64,000 nucleotides of DNA from Alitabrizicola rongguiensis (GTDB lineage Bacteria; Pseudomonadota; Alphaproteobacteria; Rhodobacterales; Rhodobacteraceae), in assembly GCF_021491355.1 (NCBI RefSeq), contig NZ_JAKENF010000003.1, positions 372,001-436,000 of the forward strand, given 5' to 3'. A program made the position numbers and the translations under genes. Under the pieces are notes generated by a model, which did no database searches, had not been told where the DNA came from, and saw only the letters and a program-made list of their open reading frames with translations. Positions 45,127 through 52,558 of this stretch are shown piece by piece. Every line of letters begins with the position of its first letter. The stretch's first letter is position 1.

Positions 45127-46645
45127 GCGCATTCTCCCAGTCCTGCCGCAGCCTGCGGCGCGAAAGCTTGTTGTTCGGTCCCCGTGGCAGGGCGTCGAGC
45201 CGGACATAGATCCGAGGTTGCTTGTAGCGGGCCAGTTGGCGCGCCGCATGGGCCTGAAGCTCCGCCTCGTCCAGTGGTGCGTCAGACAGATAGAAGCAGG
45301 CGATGACGGTAACACCGGTCTTGACCGGAACTTCCGCCGCCGCCGCCTCGTGCAGTCCGGGAAAGGTCAGCATCGCCGCTTCGACCTCGACCGGCGAGAC
45401 GCGGTAGCCGCCGGCATTCATCATGTCGTCAGAGCGGCCCCGGTAGAGCACGGCGCCGTCTTCGTCCATGACGGCATTGTCGCCGGTCAGGAACCAGTCA
45501 TTCAGATATCGAGCCTTTGTCTCGACCTCATCGTTAAAGTAGCCAAGGAAAAGCCCGGGATCGCTGCGATGGATGGCAATGACCCCGGTTTCGCCCCGAG
45601 GCACGGGCTGCCCGTCCTCGCCAAGCAAGGCAAGGTGGCGGCCTATCTGAGCGTATCCCGCAGCTCCCTCGGGCGCTGGCCGCGACGGTGAGGACGACAG
45701 GAAGGTCGAGCATTCCGAAAGGCCGATCGCCTCGTGCAGGTCGGTACGTGTTGCCCCTCGCCAGTCGTCGCGGAGCGATGGCGACAGGCTTTCTCCAGCT
45801 GCAAGACCGTGGCGCAAGCGGGGCAGCGCCGGAAGCCCCGCCCGCAGCATTTGGCGGATCACGCCGGGTGCTGCGGCGAAGATCGTCGCATCGAAGCGCT
45901 TCAGCAGGAGCGGCAACTGGCCCGGCGCCACCCCGGCGGCCGGGATCAGCGCGGTGGCGCCGACGATCCAGGGATCCATCAGCCCGGTGCCGAGCGTGTA
46001 CGTCCAGTTGAAGGCCCCGGCATGCATCAGTCGGTCGGCCTCGGTCAGCCCGCTCCAGCCCTCGCGCATCATCTCGCGGGCCCAGACGGCACGATGGGCA
46101 TGCATGACCGCGCGCGGGGTGCCGGACGTGCCCGAGGTGAAGACCATGTAGGCCAGGGTCTCGGGCTCGGCCATGTGCCAGTCGCAGGGAGAGAGCTTCT
46201 CCATCGCCGCGATCTCGGCAGCGGTCACGATGGGAAGCGCGGGTTCGGAGGGAATGACGATGTCCGGCCCGGCGATGACCAGCCTCGGCTGCAGGATGGC
46301 AGCCAGGCGATCGACCTCGCCCTGGGTGAGCTGGGTCGATGTCGGACAGGGCACGAGGCCCGCGGCGATGCAGCCGAGGAAGGCCACGGGAAAGCCGACC
46401 TCATGCCCGATCCGCAGCATGACCCGGTCGCCGGGGCGGAACCCCTGCGCCAGCAATCCGGTGCCGCAGCCACGGACGGCGGAGATCAGGCGCGCATAGC
46501 TCCAGCGTTCGGCACCTGCGGGCGCAACGATCTGCAGCGCATTCTTGTCCGGCAGCGCCTCGCCCCGCGCGAGCACATGGCGCGCGAGGTTGAAGGGCCG
46601 CGGACAAGCCTGCGGCGGTCCGGTGTCGATGATCGAAAGGGGCAT
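45113..46645 (-). CDS. Acyl-CoA ligase (AMP-forming, benzoate-CoA-ligase-like)
   Basis: This is a 510-residue ANL enzyme that makes acyl-CoA via an acyl-AMP. Motifs are the P-loop VFTSGTSGTPRAVMHAHRAV, EAIGLSECSTFLSSSPS in the A5 position, DWFLTGDNAVMDEDG, and a C-terminal lysine in LPRGPNNKLSRRRL. The GMHAHRAV-type P-loop and the overall pattern resemble benzoate- or medium-chain-acid ligases, but the acid is unknown. It starts at 46645 and is divergent from an XRE-cupin regulator only 66 bases away, which probably controls it. Downstream genes are a DsbA-family protein and a drug exporter. Confidence 0.85.
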   Translation of the reverse strand: MPLSIIDTGPPQACPRPFNLARHVLARGEALPDKNALQIVAPAGAERWSYARLISAVRGCGTGLLAQGFRPGDRVMLRIGHEVGFPVAFLGCIAAGLVPCPTSTQLTQGEVDRLAAILQPRLVIAGPDIVIPSEPALPIVTAAEIAAMEKLSPCDWHMAEPETLAYMVFTSGTSGTPRAVMHAHRAVWAREMMREGWSGLTEADRLMHAGAFNWTYTLGTGLMDPWIVGATALIPAAGVAPGQLPLLLKRFDATIFAAAPGVIRQMLRAGLPALPRLRHGLAAGESLSPSLRDDWRGATRTDLHEAIGLSECSTFLSSSPSRPAPEGAAGYAQIGRHLALLGEDGQPVPRGETGVIAIHRSDPGLFLGYFNDEVETKARYLNDWFLTGDNAVMDEDGAVLYRGRSDDMMNAGGYRVSPVEVEAAMLTFPGLHEAAAAEVPVKTGVTVIACFYLSDAPLDEAELQAHAARQLARYKQPRIYVRLDALPRGPNNKLSRRRLRQDWENAHGTT

Positions 46646-46711
46646 GATCCGGACTTACGCCCCTGTCCCGACCGTTGCAAGGCGGGCTGCCCTGCCGTAA
46701 TGCACAAGGCC

Positions 46712-47350
46712 ATGAGCAAAGTTGCGAAGTCCAGCATCGATGGTCCCAGCCTGATCCGTATCGCGCGCGAGAGCGGGGCGGATGCGCCTGTCGAGCCGTT
46801 GAACCTCGGCCAGCGGGTGCGCGACCTGCGCAAGGCACGGGGCTGGACGCTGGAACAGGCGGCGGTGCAGGCGGGGCTGGCGCGCTCGACGCTCTCGAAG
46901 ATCGAGAACGGCCAGATGTCGCCCACCTATGAGGCGCTGAAGAAGCTGGCCGAGGGGCTGGCGATCTCGGTCCCGCAGCTCTTCACCCCGCCGTCCAAGG
47001 CGCAGGTGACAGGCCGGCGCGCGGTGACGCGGGCGGGCGAGGGGCAGGCGCAGGCCACCACGACCTACGAGCACGAGCTACTCGCCGCGCAACTGACCCG
47101 CAAGCAGATGCTGCCATACCGCGCCCGCATCCGCGCCCGGGACATGGACGAATTCGACGGCTGGATCCGCCATGACGGCGAGGAGTTCCTCTATGTCCTG
47201 ACCGGGGTCATCCGCCTCTACACCGAGTTCTACGAGCCGGTGGAGATGAAGCGCGGCGACAGCGCCTATTACGACGCGACCATGGGGCACAACGTCGTCT
47301 CGGTCTCGGAAGAGGATGCGACGGTACTCTGGGTGACGTCGCTGGTGTGA
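46712..47350 (+). CDS. XRE-family regulator with C-terminal cupin domain
   Basis: The 212-residue protein has a Cro/C1-type helix-turn-helix (LGQRVRDLRKARGWTLEQAA, then QAGLARSTLSKIENGQMSPTYEALKKLA, residues about 33-85). A cupin sensor domain follows from about residue 140 to the end (HDGEEFLYVLTGVIRLYTEF and MKRGDSAYYDATMGHNV). Such regulators bind small ligands through the cupin barrel. Its position back to back with the acyl-CoA ligase suggests it regulates that operon, possibly sensing the acid or its CoA ester. Two in-frame ATGs, at 46700 and 46712, are possible; AAGG lies just before the second. Confidence 0.88.
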   Translation: MSKVAKSSIDGPSLIRIARESGADAPVEPLNLGQRVRDLRKARGWTLEQAAVQAGLARSTLSKIENGQMSPTYEALKKLAEGLAISVPQLFTPPSKAQVTGRRAVTRAGEGQAQATTTYEHELLAAQLTRKQMLPYRARIRARDMDEFDGWIRHDGEEFLYVLTGVIRLYTEFYEPVEMKRGDSAYYDATMGHNVVSVSEEDATVLWVTSLV

Positions 47351-47456
47351 GGGGCACGCTCCTCCCTTCGTCGCGATAGGGCCGGGGTGAACGCTGCTCC
47401 CCCTTGAAAGTCGCCGCGCAACCCTGGCATGTGGAGCGCGACTTGGCCACCGAGGG

Positions 47457-47582
47457 TGCGACCTCTGGTTCGATCCTACCCTGAGCAATCGCATCTTTGT
47501 CACCGACCGCCTCTATCAGGCGATCAAGGCCGAGAAGATCACCGCGCGGTCGCTGAAGTTCAAACCCTGCCGGGTGGTGTGA
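47457..47582 (+). pseudogene. 3' remnant of an Imm11-like gene
   Basis: An isolated 41-codon frame ends in TGA and reads CDLWFDPTLSNRIFVTDRLY, then QAIKAEKITARSLKFKPCRV. This resembles the C-terminus of Imm11/DUF1629-like proteins, where a DLW-D segment and a VSDRL-type helix close the chain. Nothing in frame upstream continues the family and no start or ribosome site fits. I read it as a decayed gene end left behind in this intergenic gap. The remaining bases around it, 47351-47674, hold no other gene apart from the two-hairpin repeat. Confidence 0.45.
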
Positions 47583-47605
47583 GGGGCGGCGGGGGTGGGA
47601 CCAAG

Positions 47606-47647
47606 AGTCTTCGAAGACTATTGGCAGCTTCCTTCGAAGGAAGTTGC
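47606..47647. repeat. Two-hairpin intergenic repeat, copy 2
   Basis: AGTCTTCGAAGACT (47606-47619) is followed by spacer ATTGGCA (47620-47626) and the palindrome CTTCCTTCGAAGGAAG (47628-47643). The second stem extends by GCAG/TTGC pairs to 47624-47647. The design matches copy 1 at 11263-11304 with the same first-hairpin length and the same spacer. It lies between the gene remnant and the convergent entericidin gene. Confidence 0.75.
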
Positions 47648-47674
47648 ACCGGCCCGGACGGCCGCCCCGGATCG

Positions 47675-47803
47675 TCAGTAGCCTCCGATCATGTTGCCGA
47701 CGGCCTGTGCGCTGCCGGTGATGTCCTGGCCCACGCCCGCGACAGTATTGCAGGCGGCGAGGGCGAGCGGGACGAGTAGCGTCAGAATGCGGAATGTGGT
47801 CAT
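47675..47803 (-). CDS. Entericidin A/B family small lipoprotein
   Basis: This is a 42-residue precursor with a lipoprotein signal (ILTLLVPLALAAC, lipid cysteine at residue 18) and the short mature tail NTVAGVGQDITGSAQAVGNM typical of entericidins. In E. coli the EcnA/EcnB pair was described as antidote and bactericidal lipoproteins, but single copies like this one are widespread and their role is unclear. GGAGG lies ten bases before the ATG at 47803. It follows the start region of no operon: the next gene upstream on this strand is the cupin-convergent gap. Confidence 0.88.
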   Translation of the reverse strand: MTTFRILTLLVPLALAACNTVAGVGQDITGSAQAVGNMIGGY

Positions 47804-47856
47804 GCCTGTCTGTCCTCCGTGATCTTGGGCGTGTTCTTGGGCCTTTGGCGGGCCGG

Positions 47857-49671
47857 TCAGTCCTGATACCACCAGACGTCCGGCTGGAAGCCGATCCAGT
47901 CGCCATAGATCGGCAGCCGCGCGGGGTAATGCAACTCCTTGCGATGGGCAATGCGCGAGACGTCGGAATACCAGAAGGGGATGACATAGCGCCCGCTGGT
48001 CAGCACCCGGTCCAGCGCCCGGACCGTCGAAACGAACTCTTCTTCCTGCTGGGCCTCGAGCATGGTCTGGATCAGCCCGTCCACCGCCGGCGAGTTGATG
48101 CCCATCCAGTTGCGCGTGCCGGGTTCGGTCGCGCCCTTCGATCCCCAGTAAAGGACCTGCTCGTTGCCGGGCGAGAGCGACAGCGAGCGGATGTAATGGG
48201 TCATGTCGAAGTCGTAGGCGTTGGTGCGCTCCTTGTACTGGGCGCTGTCCACCGTGGTCACCCGCACCTCGATGCCCAGCCGCTTCAGCGCCTCGACATA
48301 GATGTTGGCGATCGACAGAATCTCGTCCGCGCCCTGCTGCAACAGGATCTCGAATTCGAAAGGCTGGCCGCCCGCGTTCCTCAGCACACCGTCGCCGTCT
48401 GCCGTCCAGCCGGCCTGTTCCAGGAGCTTCGTCGCGGCGCGGATGTTCTTGCGGTTGGCCTCGCCGCCCTCGGCGACGGGCAGGGCATAGCCCTCGATGG
48501 CGCCGGGAAGGAGGCTGTCCTTGTAGGGGGCGAGCAGCTCCAGCTCCGCCCCCTCGGCGGGTTTCCCCGGCGCCATGCCGAGGACCGAGTTCGAGAAATA
48601 GGACTGGATGCGCGGCTCGATGCCGTTGGTGAGCGTCTGGTTGATGAATTCGAAGTTGAAGGCGAGGATCAGTGCCTCGCGCACGCGCCAGTCGGCGAAG
48701 ATAGGTTTGCGGGTGTTGAAGGCGAAACCGTCAATGCCCGAGGGGCGCTGGTGCGGGATCTCGGACAGGACGACATCGCCCGCAGTCACCGCCGGAAAAT
48801 TGAAGCTTTCCGCCCATTTCACCGGGTTGGCCTCGCGGTAGGAAGTGATCTCTCCGGCTTTGAAGGCTTCGAAGACCACGCCGCCATCGCCGAAATACTC
48901 GTAGCGGATCTCATCGAAATTGTGCTGGCCGCGATTGAAGGGCAGGTCCTTGCCCCACCAGTCAGGGTTCTTCTTGTAGGTGATGAAGCGGCCAGGCTCG
49001 AACTCGGCGACGACATAGGGCCCCGAGCCGATCGGCGCCTCGAGCGACGAGGCGGTGAAATCCTTTCCCTCCCACTGGGCCTTCTGCAGGATCGGGCGGA
49101 GACCGAGGATCAGCGGCAGTTCGCGGTCCTTCGCATTGAAGGTGAAGCGTACCGAACGCGGGCCGGTCTGCTCGGCCTTGGCGATCTTGGCCCAGGCCGA
49201 GGCATAGCGCGGCGAGCCCTTGGTGCCGAGCGTCTCGAAGGACCAGATCACATCTTCGACAGTCACGGGGGTTCCGTCAGAGAATCGGGCGGTCTCGCGC
49301 AGGGTGAATTCGACCCAGCTGCGGTCGGGATCGGTCTCGATCGATTCGGCCAGAAGGCCGCAAAGCGAGAAGGGCTCGTCATAAGAACGGCCCATAAGTG
49401 TCTCGACTGTCAGGGTGGAAATGCCGGTGGGGGGATTGCCCTTGATGATGAACGGATTGAGCGAATCGAAGCCGCCCGATTCGCCGAAGACGATGCGCCC
49501 GCCCTTGGGGGCATTCGGGTTGGCATAGGGCAGCGACACAAAATCCGGTGGGAGCGCCGGTTCGCCATACATAGCTATGCCATGGCTCGGTTCGGCAAGC
49601 AGGGCCGCGGGCATCAGCCCCGCCAGACCGGCTGCGGTTATCGCGGCGAATGCGAAATTGATCGGTCTCAT
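47857..49671 (-). CDS. Family 5 solute-binding protein, YejA-like
   Basis: This is a periplasmic binding protein for peptide-type ABC transporters (about 604 residues with signal). The signal peptide ends near PAALLAEPSHG. The mature start contains MYGEPALPPDFVSLPYANPN, then APKGGRIVFG, characteristic of YejA-type proteins that bind oligopeptides such as microcin C. Later segments IPHQRPSGIDGFAFNTRKPIF and NWMGINSPAVDGLI fit family SBP_bac_5. No permease or ATPase gene is adjacent, so it is an orphan in this window. I start at 49671 (MRPINFAFA); the longer frame to 49740 would cover a likely promoter. Confidence 0.88.
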   Translation of the reverse strand: MRPINFAFAAITAAGLAGLMPAALLAEPSHGIAMYGEPALPPDFVSLPYANPNAPKGGRIVFGESGGFDSLNPFIIKGNPPTGISTLTVETLMGRSYDEPFSLCGLLAESIETDPDRSWVEFTLRETARFSDGTPVTVEDVIWSFETLGTKGSPRYASAWAKIAKAEQTGPRSVRFTFNAKDRELPLILGLRPILQKAQWEGKDFTASSLEAPIGSGPYVVAEFEPGRFITYKKNPDWWGKDLPFNRGQHNFDEIRYEYFGDGGVVFEAFKAGEITSYREANPVKWAESFNFPAVTAGDVVLSEIPHQRPSGIDGFAFNTRKPIFADWRVREALILAFNFEFINQTLTNGIEPRIQSYFSNSVLGMAPGKPAEGAELELLAPYKDSLLPGAIEGYALPVAEGGEANRKNIRAATKLLEQAGWTADGDGVLRNAGGQPFEFEILLQQGADEILSIANIYVEALKRLGIEVRVTTVDSAQYKERTNAYDFDMTHYIRSLSLSPGNEQVLYWGSKGATEPGTRNWMGINSPAVDGLIQTMLEAQQEEEFVSTVRALDRVLTSGRYVIPFWYSDVSRIAHRKELHYPARLPIYGDWIGFQPDVWWYQD

Positions 49672-49711
49672 TCTGGAAACTCTAGCTGCCTGCCTGTTTT
49701 TCTTGGGCCGG

Positions 49712-49740
49712 ACCCTAGCCAAGCCGGAGAGAATATTCAA
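49712..49740 (-). promoter_or_regulatory. Possible sigma-70 promoter of the YejA-like gene
   Basis: On the minus strand TTGAAT (49740-49735) and TAGGGT (49717-49712) are separated by 17 bases, about 40 bases before the preferred start codon. The match to TTGACA/TATAAT is partial. Confidence 0.3.
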
Positions 49741-49749
49741 ACTTTTAGC

Positions 49750-49778
49750 TTGGATAGCCGCCTGAGGCGGCGTATATA
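49750..49778 (+). promoter_or_regulatory. Possible promoter of a small RNA, with palindromic spacer
   Basis: TTGGAT (49750-49755) and TATATA (49773-49778) are 17 bases apart and point toward the orphan terminator downstream. The spacer contains the perfect inverted repeat GCCGCC-TGA-GGCGGC (49757-49771), which could be an operator. Confidence 0.35.
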
Positions 49779-49784
49779 GAGGTT

Positions 49785-49858
49785 ACTGCTCGATAGGTTT
49801 CTTGCCTGTATGAAACCTGCCTCATGACTGAACGCCGGCCTCGTGCCGGCGTTTTTTT
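49785..49858 (+). ncRNA. Candidate small regulatory RNA, about 75 nt
   Basis: The segment has no coding frame but carries two hairpins. AGGTTTC (49795-49801) pairs with GAAACCT (49812-49818) around a ten-base loop containing TTGCCTG. A strong terminator stem follows, AACGCCGGC/GCCGGCGTT (49831-49839, 49845-49853), running into seven Ts. No plus-strand gene lies upstream for this terminator to serve: the neighbour is a minus-strand gene transcribed away from it. A promoter-like element sits at the right distance. The single-stranded stretch between hairpins (GCCTCATGACTG) and the C-rich loop could base-pair with mRNAs via Hfq, which is encoded in this window. Confidence 0.5.
49831..49858 (+). 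terminator. Strong intrinsic terminator
   Basis: AACGCCGGC (49831-49839), loop CTCGT, GCCGGCGTT (49845-49853), then a T-run ending at 49858. The T-run is only on the plus-strand side, so termination is directional. It ends whatever transcript begins between 49741 and 49830. Confidence 0.88.
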
Positions 49859-49968
49859 CATTCACCCTCCGGCATTTGTGATCTTGGCCGCGCTGTCCGC
49901 GGTCGTGCGCTGTTCCATTTGCATCCGCAGCATGTAACCTGCTGCCGACGCGAGAAGGAGAGTCTGTC

Positions 49969-50748
49969 ATGAAGGTTGAACTTGGCGGCAAGACCGCGAT
50001 CGTCACCGGGTCCAATTCCGGCATCGGGCTGGGCGTGGCCGAGGAATTGGCGAAGTCCGGGGCAGATGTCGTCCTGAACTCCTTTACCGACCGGGACGAG
50101 GATCATGCGCTGGCCGAGAAGCTGGCACAGGACTATGGCGTGAAGGCCCGCTATATCGCGGCCGACATGTCGAAGCCCGAGGACTGCCGCGCCCTGATCG
50201 AAAAGGCGGGTGCCTGCGACATCCTGGTGAATAACGCCGGCATCCAGTTCGTGGCGCCCATCCCGGACTTCCCGACCGAGAAATGGAACGCGATCCTCGC
50301 GATCAACCTCTCCTCGGCCTTCCACACAACCGCCGTGGCCCTGCCGATGATGCGCAAGGCGGGCTGGGGCCGGGTGGTCAACATCGCCTCGGCCCATGGC
50401 CTGACCGCGTCGCCGTTCAAGTCGGCCTATGTTGCGGCCAAGCACGGGCTGGTCGGGCTGACGAAGGTCACGGCGCTGGAAACCGCGCAGGAGCCGATCA
50501 CCTGCAACGCGATCTGCCCCGGCTATGTCCTCACGCCCCTCGTCGAGGCGCAAATCCCCGCGACCATGAAGGAATACAACATGGACCGCGAGACGGTGAT
50601 CAAGAAGGTCATGCTCGAACGCCAGCCGTCCAAGGAATTTGCGACCGTCGAGCAGCTGGGCGGCACGGTCGTGTGGCTCTGCTCGAAATATGCCGAACAG
50701 GTGACCGGCACGACGATCAGCGTCGATGGTGGCTGGACCGCGCTCTGA
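49969..50748 (+). CDS. bdhA: 3-hydroxybutyrate dehydrogenase
   Basis: This is a 259-residue short-chain dehydrogenase. It has the cofactor motif TGSNSGIGLG, the NNAG motif in DILVNNAGIQF, and catalytic Ser, Tyr and Lys in NIASAHGLTASPFKSAYVAAKHG. The QFVAPIPDFP segment and the C-terminal KEYNMDRETVIKKVML region are typical of bacterial D-beta-hydroxybutyrate dehydrogenase. That enzyme links poly-3-hydroxybutyrate and ketone-body breakdown to acetoacetate. GAAGGAGAG lies just upstream of the ATG. The stop shares a base with the next start (TGATG), so the patatin gene is translated with it. Confidence 0.92.
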   Translation: MKVELGGKTAIVTGSNSGIGLGVAEELAKSGADVVLNSFTDRDEDHALAEKLAQDYGVKARYIAADMSKPEDCRALIEKAGACDILVNNAGIQFVAPIPDFPTEKWNAILAINLSSAFHTTAVALPMMRKAGWGRVVNIASAHGLTASPFKSAYVAAKHGLVGLTKVTALETAQEPITCNAICPGYVLTPLVEAQIPATMKEYNMDRETVIKKVMLERQPSKEFATVEQLGGTVVWLCSKYAEQVTGTTISVDGGWTAL

Positions 50749-51782
50749 TGGCGTTGAAGATCAACCTTGCGCTCCAGGGAGGTGGGGCGCACGGCGCCTT
50801 CACCTGGGGCGTGCTGGACCGGCTTCTTGAGGATGGCGAGATCGAGATCGCGGGCATCTCCGGCTGCTCTGCCGGGGCGCTGAACGGTGCGGCGCTGAAG
50901 GCCGGGCTGCTTGCCGGCGGACGCGAGGAGGCAAAGGCCAATCTCGACTGGCTCTGGGCGCAAGTGGGTGCAGTTCACGACTTTCGCCTGAATGCCTGGA
51001 TCGCGCCCCTGATCCCCTTTGCTGCCGCGGTCGGCGATGCGTTGGAAAGTGCGGTACCCTTCTCGCCGCAGGGCATCGCAGCGCAGGTGGTCTCGCCTTA
51101 CAGCTACGGGCCGTTCTGGGCCAATCCGTTGGAACGCGTCGTGCGCCGGCTGCATTACGATCGGGTCTGCTCCAGCCAGGGACCAGAGCTGTTCATCTCG
51201 GCCACCAATGTGCGCTCGGGCAAGGTCCGGGTGTTCGAGGGGGAAGAGATCACGACCGATGCGATCCTTGCATCGGCCTGCCTGCCGACCGTGTTTCGCG
51301 CGGTCGAGATCGAAGACAAGACGACCGGCAGGACAGAGGCCTATTGGGACGGAGGCTTCAGCGGCAATCCGGCGCTTTTCCCGCTCTACAAGCCGAGCCT
51401 GCCCGACGATATCGTCATCGTCTCGATCAACCCGCTCTGGCGGGACGAATTGCCGACGACCGCACTCGATATCCAGAACCGCATCAACGAGGTGAGCTTC
51501 AACGCCTCGCTTCTGGCACAGCTCCGGGCAGTGCGCTTCGTGGTCGAACTGCTCGACCAGGGCAAGGTGCCGCGCGGCGCGATGAAGGATGTGAAGATCC
51601 ACCTGATCTCGGACGACACGGTGATGAACGATCTGTCGCCTTCGACCAAGCTGACGCCGACACCCTACCTTCTGTTCAAGCTGAAGGAGGCGGGCCGGGC
51701 CGCGGCCACGAAATTCCTGCGCGAACACAAGGCGAAGATCGGCCGCGAAAGCAGCGTCAATCTGCGCGAGCTGATCAGCTGA
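50748..51782 (+). CDS. Patatin-like phospholipase
   Basis: The 344-residue product is a patatin-type acyl hydrolase. It has the oxyanion motif LQGGGAHGAFTWGVLD, the nucleophile elbow SGCSAGALNG (Ser in GCSAG) and the catalytic Asp in YWDGGFSGNPAL. These enzymes use a Ser-Asp dyad to cut ester bonds in lipids. Its one-base overlap with bdhA suggests a shared role; in this order the two genes commonly occur together and may act on polyhydroxybutyrate or its granule surface, but the substrate is inferred. Its end overlaps the convergent DUF502 gene by eight bases. Confidence 0.9.
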   Translation: MALKINLALQGGGAHGAFTWGVLDRLLEDGEIEIAGISGCSAGALNGAALKAGLLAGGREEAKANLDWLWAQVGAVHDFRLNAWIAPLIPFAAAVGDALESAVPFSPQGIAAQVVSPYSYGPFWANPLERVVRRLHYDRVCSSQGPELFISATNVRSGKVRVFEGEEITTDAILASACLPTVFRAVEIEDKTTGRTEAYWDGGFSGNPALFPLYKPSLPDDIVIVSINPLWRDELPTTALDIQNRINEVSFNASLLAQLRAVRFVVELLDQGKVPRGAMKDVKIHLISDDTVMNDLSPSTKLTPTPYLLFKLKEAGRAAATKFLREHKAKIGRESSVNLRELIS

Positions 51783-52482
51783 TGCCGGGCGGAGGGAGCC
51801 GATCCGGTCCGTCATCCTTCTGCGGATAGACCAGGCCGACCGAAATCTGGAGCTTGGCCGCGTCCTCGGTGGTCATGTCGAGCATGATCACGTCGCGGGC
51901 GGGCACGTAGATCAGAAAACCGGTCGGCGGCACGAAACCGGTGGCAATGAAGACGCTGAGGATGTCATCGCCATCGGGCAGCTTCGCCGCGATCTCGCCC
52001 CTGGCCGGGGTGGAGATGAAGCCAATCGCCCAGCTACCCGCCTGCGGGAAGGGGACGAGGCAGGCGCGCTCGAAGCTGGTCCCGGATTGCGAGAACACGG
52101 TTTCGGAGAACTGCTTCAGCCCGCCATAGATCGAGCGGATGATCGGCATCCGCCCGACCAGCCGTTCTGCCGGCTGTATCACCGAACGGCCGATCACGCC
52201 CTTGGCGATCCAGCCGACCAGCACGGTGAAGATCAGGAAGCCGATCACGCCGACTCCGCGGATCGGCACGAAGGTGTCGGGGCCGAAATAGTCCTTCACC
52301 AGCGTTTCTGGCTGATAACTGTAGGGGATGACTGGCAGCACCCAGCTGTCGATCCAGCCGATCGCCGTCCATGTCAGGTAAAGCGTCAGCACGATCGGGA
52401 TGACGACCGCGAGTCCGGTCAGAAAGCTTGATCGCAGTCTGGCCATCAGGCCCTTCTTGCGATGAGTCTGGTCTTCGCTCAC
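51775..52482 (-). CDS. DUF502 family membrane protein
   Basis: The 235-residue protein has two N-terminal membrane helices (about residues 19-47 and 77-98) flanking a hydrophilic loop. A soluble domain follows with RMPIIRSIYGGLKQFSETV and FIATGFVPPTGFLIYVPARDV. This is the conserved core of DUF502, related to plant COV proteins. Its function in bacteria is not established. The start is GTG at 52482 with GGAG about ten bases upstream. Its 3' end overlaps the convergent patatin gene. Confidence 0.88.
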   Translation of the reverse strand: MSEDQTHRKKGLMARLRSSFLTGLAVVIPIVLTLYLTWTAIGWIDSWVLPVIPYSYQPETLVKDYFGPDTFVPIRGVGVIGFLIFTVLVGWIAKGVIGRSVIQPAERLVGRMPIIRSIYGGLKQFSETVFSQSGTSFERACLVPFPQAGSWAIGFISTPARGEIAAKLPDGDDILSVFIATGFVPPTGFLIYVPARDVIMLDMTTEDAAKLQISVGLVYPQKDDGPDRLPPPGIS

Positions 52483-52558
52483 CGGTCTGCTCTCCGCCTC
52501 GGTTCGCCGGTCATGCTAGCAGCCCGGCGGTGCAGGACAACGAATTTGCTGCGCCGCG

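Noticed and set aside
47429-47779. 116-residue plus-strand open frame between the XRE gene and the binding protein
   Set aside because: It runs through the two-hairpin repeat and is antisense to the entericidin gene; another frame in the same place gives the better Imm11-like match.
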